From positions 1 through 60,284 of the forward strand of contig JAUCBJ010006232.1 of NCBI GenBank assembly GCA_032718475.1: a stretch of DNA of 60,284 nt, read 5' to 3'. This stretch comes from Nemertoderma westbladi (lineage: Eukaryota; Xenacoelomorpha; Nemertodermatida; Nemertodermatidae). The translations under genes and the position numbers were made by a program. Numbering within the stretch: position 1 is the stretch's first letter; every line of letters starts with the position of its first letter. Shown one piece after another: positions 22,796-34,148 of the stretch. The notes under the pieces were generated by a model. That model saw only the letters and a program-made list of their open reading frames with translations, made no database searches and was not told where the DNA came from.

Positions 22796-23640
22796 ATTGA
22801 ATCCGAATACAACTGTAGCACAGTTGGTCCACCAGTGGATGTTCCCGGTTGAATTTCGATAACCGTAGTTGCCGCCGGAACGGAATGACATAATAACTTC
22901 ACACCCTTTCGGAGTACGTTGGTGGGTGAAGATCTAGAGGAAGGGGTTAACGTTGATTGTACCGCTTTCTTGAGGATGGCGGCAGTGACCGGTCCTTTAA
23001 TGGTTTGTGATGAAGTCGTGACACCTCCTCTGTCTGAAACATATCTTAGAGGCTTGATTTGACGGTACGTAATGCGATCCGAAGTTTGTAATAACTCAGG
23101 ATTGGCGGCGACGAACTCATATCCAAGGTTGGAGTCTTTCTGAATAAAATCGATGAGGTTATAGGTTGTCAAATCACCGGGGTTCATACGGTGAAGGAAC
23201 GTGCGCATGTATTGAACATTGGTGAGCTCCGAAACCGTCAACAGTAGTTGGTAGTCAGGAAGGTGGGATTGTTGCGCTTCAATCGCAAAGGCGTAGGGGT
23301 TGAAGGCAAAGACTCCGCAATAGGAGCGGGAAGACTCATAATGGAGGCGCGTGATTTGGTGTAAATCCATGGAATGTTCCCACAATTTAATATACTTTAG
23401 TAGGGATGTTTCATCGTCCCATTGCGTCAAGTCAAAGTGGCAGGAGCCCGGGTAGTGTCCTTTTAATAGACATTTATCGCATTGTTCCAAAAATTGCGGG
23501 CAATTAATGAAAGTGTGATCCTTAAACAATGTACAATATGGACAATGAAAGGGTAGGTCAAAACATTGGGAACATGTCTGACAAATCTCACCGGTAGGTG
23601 GTGCTTTATGAGCACGGGAGCCTCATTGGATGCAGCGCTT
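22543..23640 (-). pseudogene. Element E zinc-knuckle domain and C-terminal region
   Basis: The frame entered near 23640 carries a string of CX2C pairs and then the retroviral-type knuckle CDKCLLKGHYPGSC. It continues for about 250 residues with no frame break (LWEHSMDLHQITRLHYES, LTNVQYMRTFLHRMNPGDL) to QPGTSTGGPTV at about 22830. After that the natural C-terminus is interrupted: the frame reads into the structured hairpin repeat and ends in an artificial Arg/Pro/Gly-rich tail at 22543. The true C-terminal codons continue on the far side of the insertion at about 22050-22200. A nucleic-acid-binding role is inferred from the knuckle. Confidence 0.6.
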
Positions 23641-24594
23641 CCGACCTTGGGATACGGCGGAACGAAAGGCAAATCGAGTTAATGGCTGTGGTCCAAGGTG
23701 CCACGGTATAACAAACTCACCATAATCATCTAACTCAGAAGTGGGATGGACGATTTTGGATTCTAAGACGTTGTCAACTGCGGAGTCATTTAAATAGGAA
23801 GCTAGCTGCTTATCCGAGGTTTGGACAATCGAGACTGAATAGCCAGACTTGAGGATGGGGCACTCGAGAATAGTGGAGTGCAGGTTTTGGACGCACACAT
23901 CCTTGAATATAGCGAAACCCTTTCAGTTTAAGTCCTCAAAGGTGGACAAACACTTATTTACCTGTCCCTTCAGAGCGGGGTCACAGAACTGACTGCCGAT
24001 GCTGAAGAAGGGGAATAAGAACCTTCAAAAACATTCACAACTTTGGAATTTCCCTTCACGATTGAGTTTAGCAAGTTGGGTACCAAGAAGTAAGGGGTGG
24101 GACCTCAGAGTCCTACTACAAGTATCGGCTAATCAACCTGATACAGCAGAGTTCTCGTAAATCATGTAAATGGCGAGAGAAGGCCGAAGAGGGATATCAG
24201 AATAAACATATTAGAATAAACAGCACTGGGAGTGGTCAAAGGACCATTGAAATAGTAACAGGAATAATTATCGCCATATAGGTTTAAATAACGGTTATAC
24301 CGACCTTCCTTGAAATCCCAACCGAGTTCATGGAACGAAATGTGTCCGATGCCGGTACGTTCAGCTCTGCGCATCCCATTGCCTACGCATTCGTAAATGA
24401 TGCGGAAGAAACCACATCCTGGGCCCACGGGAGGATCATTTGCGTGTCCGCAAAGGGCTAAGGGATATCTAGTAAGGAGGCAAAGGCAAAGGCAAAGGAA
24501 TATCACCGAACCGAGTTTACAGATCCTCTCATTGAACAATAAATCGAGAACGGGTTGGGGCAACATTGAAGGTTCAATGCCGAGCATAGGGTGA
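23640..24594 (-). pseudogene. Element E middle region
   Basis: Two minus-strand frames (24162-24587 and 23623-23898) plus the interval between them, readable with two stop codons. Features are a hydrophobic Leu/Cys-rich stretch (GSVIFLCLCLCLL, near 24480) that could be a membrane segment or an artefact of the GCAAAG microsatellite at 24475-24500, and a Cys/Gly-rich segment GPGCGFFRIIYECVGNGM. No known domain. Confidence 0.45.
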
Positions 24595-25995
24595 TGCTTG
24601 GTTTCGATAACGTATCGGTAGGACTTCTCAAACTGTCCATGCGTGGTAGCAATTCCTGGAAGGATGGAGGGGTAAAGGATGCATCAGAGCTATGGGAGGT
24701 TCGCGTGAATACATGGGTGGCTCCGGTTAAACCATGGATATGTATTAATCGAGTAGTACCGAGTTCATCGTTCGATACGGAACCTTTGTTATCATATAGC
24801 ATTACGCCATATTGTTGGATAATCTCAAGAGTGTTGTTAAACTCGAGATACGCGACAGTTTCATCCACTTCAACTGGCGTCCGTAAGCTATTGAGGGATC
24901 CAATGGAGCCTTGGGCGATAACTACTGATTTGTAGCTTTGGACATTCTCTACGATGGATTTTCCTTTTAACGTGGTAGAGAGGTTATCTTCCTGGAACCA
25001 TACATCGATGTTTCCAGTGAATCAATCGATCACTAATGAAATTAGCAAGATTCCGAGGGGGCGTGGGTTTATCCTCGATGGTTTGTATGTTGAAAGGTTT
25101 ACGAAAGGCATTCAGTTTGATTATGTGATCTAGGTGATCGGCCCTTCCTCTTGGTAACGGGGAGCTATCTGTTCCTCCATGAAGAGGTCTCGGAAATACA
25201 TGGCTTCGGAGAAGCGGGGGTTGGTTGGAGATATCGTCATGGGTTTCACCATAGGCAACATCGGGCCGGGGGAAAACTCAGGAACATGGATCATGGGTTT
25301 ATGCACCCTCTGCAAGTTACGCAACCGTTTCTCATCGACGTTGAATCGATTCTCCTCAAACCTTCCGTATGTATACTTGACGAAGCTATGGCGGGAGTAT
25401 CGTCGACAGGGGTCATTCGCAGGTGTAGTGGAGACCTGTTGGTTGGGATGGGGGCATTGACCGCACAAGTACCAGAGCCGAAAGTCAGTTTTGTTCGGTG
25501 GTGGAGACTTTATACCTGACTTTCTATACTCCTCCATGTCGTAGAAGGCATCAGGAAGGACGGGGAGTGGGTGACCCTCGGTGAGATACATCATGGTGTG
25601 ATAGAGTCATGTGATCTCCTTTGCCGGGTTAGGATGAACGCCCCTGGGGTACAGAGTTGTAGATCCTGTTGACTTGCGACCTTTAGATACGTTTCGTGGA
25701 GAAAGGTGACATAGTCCTTGAAGCGGGAGAGATGAGAAGGATTATCGGTGTCATCATCCGCGATGTCAACACGAATATGATAGTCGTGTTGCGTTTGGGT
25801 CTCATTACTATGTTGCCGTTCAACCTGTAGTTTGAACATCTTGATGTCCCATTCGACATGCTGGTCATCGATGTCCCTTAAGTCCATGGGATGACCAGTG
25901 GTGAGGAAGCTGTTATAACTTCCATCGCGCTCAGTATACTTGAGAATGAACTCACGATATTGTTGTTCGATGTTGCGCTGTTCGGGGTTCATCAA
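24595..25995 (-). pseudogene. Element E N-terminal region
   Basis: Frames 25591-25995, 25130-25594 and 24503-24868, with readable sequence between, form the N-terminal 450 or so residues. The start is probably ATG 25995 or the next codon (MMNPEQ). The first 130 residues are charged and Asp-rich. The second block has CGQCPHPNQQ and several Pro-rich turns. No known domain was recognised; a capsid-like structural role is only a guess from the downstream zinc knuckle. Confidence 0.45.
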
Positions 25996-25999
25996 ATTT

Positions 26000-26330
26000 C
26001 AAAAAAATGTAACGAAAATTGGCTTGTTCAACACATTTCGTACTGAAAAAATGCATATTTAGCAATACTTAACCAACTCCATCAGCTTGATTTTTCGTCT
26101 TTGGAATGTAATCTAGCTAGATACCATTAGGACCTGCTTTTAGATCTCAAACTAAAAACCGTAATTAGATAATACATAAAACAAACATTACATTATTCAC
26201 TGGTTGTGTTCAATCCTGATCGAAATTTGATCGAAAAGCGGTTTTACCACAATTTAATTTCTGTTTGATTCTCAAATTCTGGACTGTCATTTAATCTTTA
26301 TAAACCCGGAATGGTAAGTTAAAGAGTAAT
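26000..26330. other. Non-coding spacer
   Basis: AT-rich spacer between the 5' end of element E and the 5'-truncated LINE. Nothing recognisable. Confidence 0.5.
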
Positions 26331-27830
26331 CGAATGAAGCCTTCGACTCAGTCTCCCAACCACGTATGTTTGGCATACTGGCAGCATATGGGTTTCCTGA
26401 GGAAATTATTGCAGCTATCAGATCACTTTACGATATTTCCACCATGTTTGTGTCTACTGTCGATGGTGACACAGATCCATTCGAAGTCTTATGGGGAGTC
26501 CTTCATGGTGACACACCTGTATCATTCTTATTCGTAATTGTGGTTGATTATGTTCTACGCATCTCCTTAGACCATCTTAATAAAGATGGGGTGATGGTAA
26601 CACCCCTATTGACTGGGACAATAAGTAGAGGAAATCCAGCAAAGTACCTTACTGATCCAGACTTCGCTGATGACTTAGGGGTACTGCCAGAATCATTAGA
26701 GGGACGCCAAAGGCTCATCTGCTAATTGGAGCATGTTGTTTCTAATTTTGGTCTTTTTATAAATTCCAAGAAGACCAATATCATGACAGTGAACCTAGAC
26801 GCAGACATCCCCCAAGAAATGTCTGCCCATAAGGGCATAAGCTCTAGCGATGGCTTGCTTGTGCATGTGGATGACTTCTGCTACTTGGGTTCATGGATCA
26901 GAAAGACAGGGAGACCTTCGGATACATAAAGGGAAGGCATGGGCAATGTTAAATAGTATGTCCAGGATTTGGAAGTCCCATAGAATAAAACGGATCCTTA
27001 AGGTTCGATTATTTATGGCAGTAGTAGTACCAGTACTATCATCTATGCAGCTTCTAGGCAGCAGCTTGGTCTAGTGGTGACATTACTGTGCTTCCGATGA
27101 GGGAGCCCGGGTTCGATCCCTAGATGGGGAAGCACTGTTTGGGCACAGTGCTTTCAATGCTGCAGCCTAGCCCAACCCTGGCTTTCATCCTTCAGTGGTC
27201 GATAAATGGGAACCAAGGCAACTTGGGAAACAGAGTGGAAGGGTTTACTGTGGAAGATCACCCATGGTGGTGAACAGGCATTCCTTGGCTTAACGAGCCT
27301 AAAAGATTCTCCCATTCAGTACTATCATGAGAGTCCATGCTGGGCTCGAACTGCAGATGATACCAAATCTCTCGATGGAACTTTAACAAGAATGCTACGC
27401 CAGGTTCATTGTGTCAAACAAATACAACGCACACATCTCCAACCAGACACTATACAACATTTGAGTTGTTCCATTATTCTCCCCTAGCTTGACACTTGGA
27501 CGGATCCACCTCCGCTTTGCAGGACATTGCTTTCGCCGTGAGGACCAGCCAGTACATAATCTTGTGCTTTGGCAGCCTCATGGAGTGAATAATCATGGTG
27601 GACTGCCTATGCTTTTTTTGTTCTTAATGGACACTGGCCTTGAAGATGCGGATGATCTATCAAATGTGATGGGAGTTGTGGTGGCGCAATTTTGTCGACA
27701 AGCTGGCACAGCATTCTTAATAGAGTTGTGGTAGTGCAATTTTGTCGATAAGCCGGCACAGCATTCTTAATATACACGTATATGTAGTATATATACATAT
27801 ATTGTATCCCAGTATCCATGCCGGTACTGC
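26331..27830 (+). mobile_element. 5'-truncated LINE (same family as 32625-36614)
   Basis: Begins abruptly inside the RT domain at AFDSVSQPR and follows the same protein as the longer copy at 35160-36503. It has the active site DFADDLGVL, the CYLGSWIRK block and the late RMLR-x-V-H-C-V segment. One stop (near 26725) and several frameshifts break it. It is interrupted by a SINE at 27043-27316. Near the 3' end a 50-bp phrase (GTTGTGGT..CAGCATTCTTAATA) is duplicated in tandem (about 27673-27722 and 27723-27772), a duplication absent from the other two copies. Truncation at the 5' end is the usual result of incomplete target-primed reverse transcription. Confidence 0.85.
27031..27328 (+). mobile_element. 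tRNA-derived SINE with 12-bp target-site duplication
   Basis: The LINE is interrupted by 274 bp (27043-27316) flanked by the direct repeat CAGTACTATCAT (27031-27042 and 27317-27328). Comparison with the longer LINE copy shows that the LINE resumes exactly after the second repeat. The 5' part of the insert has a canonical RNA polymerase III A box TGGTCTAGTGG (about 27068-27078) and B box GGTTCGATCC (about 27110-27119) at tRNA spacing. The remainder is a non-tRNA body. SINEs of this type are transcribed by Pol III and mobilised by a partner LINE. Confidence 0.93.
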
Positions 27831-28908
27831 TGGGGTAAGCAGGTTGGGACTCACTAACCCTGGCTTCTTCTTTTCCAAGTATGTAGGAGGAGGGGACTTT
27901 GTCCTCAACCCACCAGAGTTAGTTACCAACCGAACGGTAGCTCTGTAGCTAGCAATCGGTATTTTGATCCGTTAACACCCGTTGCAGTAGATAAATATTC
28001 CTTAGTCAGGTCCCAGGTACGGTACTCACGGTATACCGTTAATAATTCTGCAGCAACGGTATAGCACCAATGTGGCGGCGCTGCAGTGTACAGTACCAAA
28101 CAGAATCAGTAAAAATAAAAAAAATAAAAAGTCCGCTAAAACTCTGCTACAACCGGGGTGCCTGGACCGCAAACGGTTACAGGCTCGTACCACCCGCAGA
28201 CATTTGTACAGCAGTAGTCAAAATCAAGGAAGTCAAAATCAAGTTTAAAATTTTGTAAATATCACAAAATGTAAAAATCACTCAAAGAGTGCAAAGTAGT
28301 ATGGTATTGTTTCCAAAATATGTTCTAGAAAAAAATAAGTTCTGGAACAAAAATATTTATCAAAATTGATAACTAACACTTGTTATAACTTGCTAAATTG
28401 TGTAATTTTATTTAATATTTCTTTGAAATTTTTATGAAACGTCCAACACGTAACATCTGACACCATTCCACACAACTTTGAATTGCAAATCAGCTTCAGA
28501 AAATCTGCAATGCAATTATGAAAACCTTTTCGAAAAATATAATAATTGTTGAGCCCTCCAGGACATATTACAACAGTAATTTGGAATTGATGTAAAAGTA
28601 AATCAAATGCGAACAAACAAAAACACATATTTAAGCTGACAGGCTCTGCAGCTGTGGGTTTTGGTTATGGGATAAGTGATATATTTATTGATACAATTAA
28701 CCCGTTGAGACGGGCTTAATAAAAATTTCCAGAACTGAGATCCGATTATATAAAAAAAATTTGAGAAATTGTCAAAATCCAGGAAATCAAAAATAAAGTT
28801 TTTTTTAATTTTTTTTTCTAAATTTTCAAAATATAAACAAATTGAAAAGTTTTTAAAAATATTTAAATTTCAAAAATTTATAAAAATTATTTAAAAATAA
28901 CTATTATT

Positions 28909-29043
28909 ACATACTTGTAAAGTAGCACTTTACAGTGTGATGATCCGAGTGGATTTGTTACACGAACGAACGTTAGTGAGTGAGTGAAAATAAAGCCACG
29001 AGGATCAGAACACTGTAAAGTACTTTGCAACAAGTATGTATGT
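28909..29043. repeat. Foldback element, about 45-bp arms
   Basis: ACATACTTGT..CACTTTACAGTGT at the left pairs with ACACTGTAAAG..ACAAGTATGT at the right, and GATCCGAGTGG pairs with CCACGAGGATC further in. Arms of about 45 bp with a few mismatches enclose about 45 bp. MITE-like; target duplication not resolved. Confidence 0.75.
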
Positions 29044-29306
29044 AGTTCTATTCCAAAATTTTAACATTACGAAATGATTGTACATATACATTATAAGTGA
29101 TAGAAACTGCACAAATTAAATTAGTTGCTGTATAAATAATTGTAAAAATGACATAAATTATGTTATAAAAAAGTTAGCTTATATTTATGGTGGCATTTGG
29201 AGCCATGTTATAATTATATAACTAGGCCCTACTGGTTATTAATAGCTATACCCCGCTTACCGGTAGGTAATGAAGTCCTATCTGGCTGTCAGGCAAATTT
29301 CAACCT

Positions 29307-29395
29307 ATTGTTTACGTGGCATCCAATGACGGCGTTAAGTAATGTCCCCTTAGTGGACATTACTTAACGCCGTCATGGGTTACCATGTAAACAAT
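29307..29395. repeat. Long near-perfect hairpin
   Basis: Two arms of about 40 bp, from ATTGTTTACGTGGCATCCAA to AAGTAATGTCC on the left and the reverse complement on the right, separated by about 6 bp (CCTTAG). ACGGCGTTAAGTAATGTCC pairs without mismatch. It would form a cruciform in DNA or a strong hairpin in RNA. Confidence 0.85.
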
Positions 29396-30159
29396 AACAC
29401 CAAATACAATACTAAATGTACAGTCCAATACAATGCTGTAATGTCCTCTAAAGTTGTAAAGTGCTAAATAACAACTCGCTGTTAATACTAACGGCGTTGA
29501 TTAATGTTATAATTTTGGAATAAAAGATATTACAGCATAAAATTTAGGATTAGGATTTTGTGATATTCTTGACATCAATGGGGATCGAGTTCCAAATAAC
29601 CGGCACTTGGTACTGCACGCACCAATTGTTAAAAAAGTTTGAAAAAGTTTGCCCCTTAGAATTGTTTTTGCCCCTTTTTGACCTCCCCCCCCCCCCCCCC
29701 CCCCCCTTCCCTGTTTTAAATTCCTGGCGCCGCCACTGGCAACAGTATCGGTAACTCTGCAACACCTTATGCTGTGACACCGAGAGTTGTAGGGTTTAGC
29801 GCAGGCAATTTGTAATCTTTAGCAATAAGTATGCTAAGACAGCAAGAATGGGTGCTTAACCGACAACAACAGCTGTTATTTGCACGGCTGTATAGGATAC
29901 TACTGTAGGCCTACATACAGTACTATCGCTCAGATAAACTATGAGCCTTTATTGTTCACACTTTATTGTCACCCTAATAATAATCATTTAATCATGTCAC
30001 CATGAACATATACAGGCTAGACAAGCCTGTTTTATATAGCCTGTTATTTTTTTTATATATTACTATAAAGTTACAATTTTTGTTTTCCGTTGAACATATG
30101 AACATATATTATAGTATTTTCTGAAATTTGGCATTATATATATATTTTATTATAAAATT

Positions 30160-30706
30160 TTGAGTTGAACTAAATATATTTTTGATCGATCAATATAAGC
30201 AAGAAAAATTATTTGGACACAGAGAAACTACATGTTCGTATCTGTTCAACCGTAAGTAATCATCGTTTTATTTAAGCAGGGACACGAAGTGCAACCCTGT
30301 TTAAATACTGTAAGTAAAATTATCTCATGCAGGACACATGTTAATCTAACTAACTACACCAAAAACCAGCTAAACACACACACTTACATATAAACAAAAT
30401 GGCATTGCATTTCCAGATCAAATAAGCAATCATTTCCTTAGCAACACTATAATGGTATAATTTGTCTAGTGCATGGTTGCTAAATATAATAAAAATAAAG
30501 TAATAGGAACGCATTTTAAACAACCATGTTCAGCATGTAACCAATGAAAAAATAATGAAAATGTAACCAATGTGATAATTTTACTTACAGTACTTAAACA
30601 GGGTTGCACTTCGTGTCCCTGCTTAAATAAAACGATGACTACTTATTCCAATTAATTTTACTTGTTTGATATTGATCTGTCAAAAATATATTTCGTTCAA
30701 CTCAAA
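30160..30706. mobile_element. Foldback/MITE-like element with long terminal inverted repeats
   Basis: Left arm about 30160-30333 and right arm about 30570-30706 are imperfect reverse complements, with the phrases TTGAGTTGAAC, ATATATTT, ATCGTTTTATTTAAGCAGGG, ACACGAAGTGCAACCCTG and GTAAGTAAAATTAT. The interior (about 235 bp) has no ORF of interest. Long TIRs and no transposase indicate a non-autonomous DNA element. Confidence 0.8.
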
Positions 30707-31171
30707 TTGATATCCAAGAGACCGGATCATGCTGAATATGGTTGTTTAAAATGTGTTTCTATTCTATGTCTTCTATCTATTTTTATTATATTTTATTATA
30801 ATATATATAATAAATTTTATATAATTTTGGAAATAGAAGAAATCAAATCGCAAGTCCGGGATGATTTAACAATGCGGGGAAATTCAGGATTGCGAACCAT
30901 CAGCGAACGGTACTAATTCGACTATGGCCGCTTTCCAAAAGTGTGTGGTAGTTGTTGTAGTACTGTAGTAGAGGTAGGTTAGGTAGCTCTGAGCTCAGTA
31001 TATAGTCTATTATTATTGCACATTATATCGTTATCAATATCAGGACTAAATGGTATACATAAATAAAACGATTGATAGTCCAGAAAAAAGTGACAACAAA
31101 CTAATTTAATTATATATTTATCCCTTTAAGCTGACCATCTGGCACACATAGAGATAATATGTATTTCGTCC

Positions 31172-31708
31172 TGTAGCGAATGACTGCTGAGGACACAAAA
31201 TCTCTGGATGGCACATTCACAAGAATGCTACGCCGGGTTCATTGTGTCCAGTACAATGCACACATCTCCAACCAGACACTATACAACATTGGAGGTGTCT
31301 CATTGGTTCCCCCAAGCTTGACACTAGAACAAAGCTGCCTCCGCTTTGCAGGACATTGCTTTCGCCGTGAGAACCTGCCAGTGCATAATCTTGTGCTTTG
31401 GCGGCCTCATGGAGTGAATAAGCATGGTGGACAGCCCATGACTTTCTTGAGACGCATCTTAAAGGACTCTGGCCTTGAAGATGCGGATGATCTAGCAAAT
31501 ATCATGGGTGATAGGGAGTTGTGGAGGCGCAATTTTGTCGACAAGCCGACATAGCATTCTTCATATATACTATGTAATATATATATAATGCAGCTGTAGT
31601 AATGCAGCATGCTGATCGTAGTAGTAGTAGAATGATTGTCACATGCTAGACGTGACAGATTTCAACTCTTAAGCAAGATAATGTGTAATAAATTATTGTC
31701 TTTTAATC
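31172..31708 (+). mobile_element. LINE 3' fragment (same family)
   Basis: Encodes the last 124 residues of the LINE protein without a frame break (AEDTKSLDGTFTRMLRRVHC to DRELWRRNFVDKPT). It then has the same 3' UTR as the long copy, ending at TTTTAATCGAAAG. It differs from the 36.1-36.6 kb copy by only a few per cent. It starts inside the coding sequence at about 31172. Confidence 0.9.
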
Positions 31709-31736
31709 GAAAGTATATATATGTGACCCTGCTTTA

Positions 31737-32624
31737 AAAGACTGAATACCCAACTTAATACTAAAAAAACAGAGTACAAAAGGAAGTCAATAAACCCAGG
31801 GTGCTTTTATTTTTAATAATAACATATTTGAATGTCCTCATCAGAGAAATCGTTAATCGAGTTTCATTGCAAACTTTACAAGGTTAGCAATTTATACCCC
31901 TGGAGCCGGACCTCCTACTTTAACTAAATTGTAGCTAGCTATGTATTGTATATAGATAAACTATTTATTTGAATTCCATGGTTAGCTGATTTCATTTTAG
32001 AGTTATATTTTAATGGATTGTTGCTCGATTATTAAATTAATATAAAAACAGAACATAAACGATTTATCTAAATATATAGATTAATTGGATAGAATATTTA
32101 TCAATTACAATAGTATGCTTTCATAGCTGTCAGAATACATTATTTATTTCCACATAGTAAATTCTGTAAAATATGATGGTAGTCGTATTGAAATATTACA
32201 AATTGATGAAACCGAAGACAAGAAGAAACTGAAGAAACAATCCATAATGCAGTGCGTTAAAAAATAGAAAACTTGGTTGGGTACACACCATGCTTGAATA
32301 ATTTCTCAAGCAAGTAATATTCACGTTCATCATGTTACCTAGAGTAATGCTAGCTAGGCCTTTGGGGTAGTTCAAGAAGTGCGTTGGCTTTTTTTAATAA
32401 TAGAGAATAGGTAGGTCCCTATAATAATAAAATACTTCAAGAAGACATTTTAATTATAATTTCGGAATTCTTTAATCCTCAAAATATTGTCGTTTTTTTA
32501 AATAAATTGGTCAAATGTTTTGGGTGAGTGGAATATACCTAAACCTAAAAACAATAAACCCGATGCTAATTTGCAATTCACGATTTACAAAAGTCAGATC
32601 ACCATTCACCAACAATGCGTGAAT
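31737..32624. repeat. Duplicated flank F, copy A
   Basis: Nearly identical to 37728-38463 over about 590 bp (31737-32325) and again at its right end (about 32535-32624). Both copies lie directly downstream of a 3' end of the same LINE family. F is not part of the LINE, since the copy at 26.3-27.8 kb has no F. The central part, about 32322-32535, is present only here. Confidence 0.9.
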
Positions 32625-33239
32625 GGCATGTTAGTACAACGGAATAGCCCCACCATCAGCCCACCCTACAGAAACAAGGTGTCCTATTCCGCTATTCCCA
32701 AACCAGCTCAGCATATCATCCGTTGTGGCAGACCCCTGGCATCGCTCAGGTCAGTTCAGGTCAGGTATTTTAGGTCATTGATCAAGAAAACTTGCCACCT
32801 CCATGCAGCATAACGGAGGTGCCACATGTAGCCTCTTAGACCTTCTTACTAGGGCAAATCTGGTCCTGTAACTAGGACCCCCTTCGTTCTGGGATAAGGA
32901 CGCCCTTGGTCCTGGATTAAGGACCCATATACTTGATTGCAGGGGTATATGACCTGGCCAGGCAGATGGTGATCTACCAATGGCTGGTCAGGAGTAGAGT
33001 GTTCTCATGTCCACTCTGAGTACACTTCACTGCGACCTGCACCTGGCAGCAGGGGTACAGGGCATGACCCAGCAGATGAGCTGCACAGCCAATGGTGGGT
33101 CATGTGTGCCAGAGTAGATATGGGTGATGGGCCTCATATCTGACTCCACGGCGACACCCACCCTGTGGAATGGCAAACCAGGGTGTGGTATTTGCCCCGA
33201 GAGCTGACTTAGGCAAAAGAGCACCCCCCAAACCCCACT

Positions 33240-34148
33240 ATGGATTACATTAGTAATGCGGAGGTCCGGCCACTAGAGGCCATTGGAATTACCGGACACA
33301 ATCGGCCTCACAGGCGTCAGTTATCTCCTGACCGGCTGCCTGTCTCACCCCCTGTTGGAGAGAGAGCAGCCAACAATTCTTTGAGTCCCTTTCCTGATGA
33401 CCTTTCTGGCCCAAACCCTGGGTCACCAGGGAGACCAGATTGTGAGGGGGAGAGGGATTCTGGAGTTGGAGGCTACTCTCATGTTCCACCCCGACCAACA
33501 AAGCCATTGGTGAATCTGAGGCAAGTCACCAGACTAGCCTTGGTAAACACCCTAACACTCGGGTCCCCAATGCGACCAGGTGAGCTGACTGCCTTGGCAG
33601 ATCAGCTTTGTCTTAGCGCAGTGGGTGTTCAAGAGCACCGAATGCAGACTGGACAGACTGATGAGGTTCTGATTAAGGACATGGGGGGGGGGGGGGGGTG
33701 GCGACTCGCCCTTGCGTCAGCAGATGATAGTGGCAATGGTGGAATTGGTCTATTGTTGAATCCAACTGCACATGCAGCTGTGGACAAAATAGACCAAATC
33801 TCTAACCTCATCATCCGTTGCCACTTATCATGTTCTGGAAGACTGGCTAAGAAGTTTCCTAAGGTGGTTCTGATTGTGTGCTACGCTCCAACTAGTGTTG
33901 CCCCTGTAGAGGAGGTGGAAAATTTCTACCACAATCTACAAGCAGCTACTGATGGAGTGGATCAGCAAGTATTCTTAACATTCCTGGGAGACTTTAATGC
34001 AAGTCTGCAGCAATCACCTACATCGCCCTGGGTCTATAGCAATACTGTTAACCGAAATTCCGTCCATCTTCAGGATTTTATCTCTGGAAATGGATTGTTT
34101 TCGGCAGGAACCCAGTTCAAGAAGCGAACTGGAAAGCTTATGGACTCA
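33240..34148 (+). pseudogene. LINE endonuclease (EEP/APE-type) domain
   Basis: The first 95 or so residues are low-complexity, Pro/Gly-rich. From LALVNTLTLGSPMRPGELTA onward the EEP fold is recognisable: VGVQEHRM (the Q-E catalytic motif), NGGIGLLLN, VLIVCYAPTS and LGDFNA (the G-D-F-N catalytic motif). The frame leaves the true coding frame just after TGKL near 34138. Residues that follow in the next frame include FSSDHRLIVAKVRL, the terminal S-D-H motif, so all key catalytic motifs are still readable across two frames. The tract encoding GGGGG (33684-33699) may vary in length. Confidence 0.9.

Larger units (their letters stand above)
22046..25995 (-). mobile_element. Unidentified retroelement E, copy 2 (zinc-knuckle protein, decayed)
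   Basis: From about 25995 down to 22046 the minus strand encodes one long protein, roughly 1,200 residues, broken by several frameshifts and stops (near 25600, 25130, 24600, 24160, 23950 and 23630) and by an inserted repeat at about 22330-22790. The N-terminal part has no recognised domain. About two thirds along there is a cysteine-rich region with an exact CX2CX4HX4C knuckle (CDKCLLKGHYPGSC, near 23460). The C-terminus has QPGTSTGGPTV, as in copy 1. The knuckle and the two-copy state mark it as a Gag-like protein of a retroelement. No RT, protease or integrase motif was found. I do not recognise the family. Confidence 0.55.
27835..31170. other. Non-coding, hairpin-rich region
   Basis: No coding sequence recognised. 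It holds foldback structures listed separately at 28909, 29307 and 30160. A poly-C tract at about 29682-29706 is followed by TTCCTGGCGCCGCCACTGG; GTGGCGGCGCCAGG-type ends are common at borders of animal repeats, but the repeat was not delimited. Confidence 0.5.
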
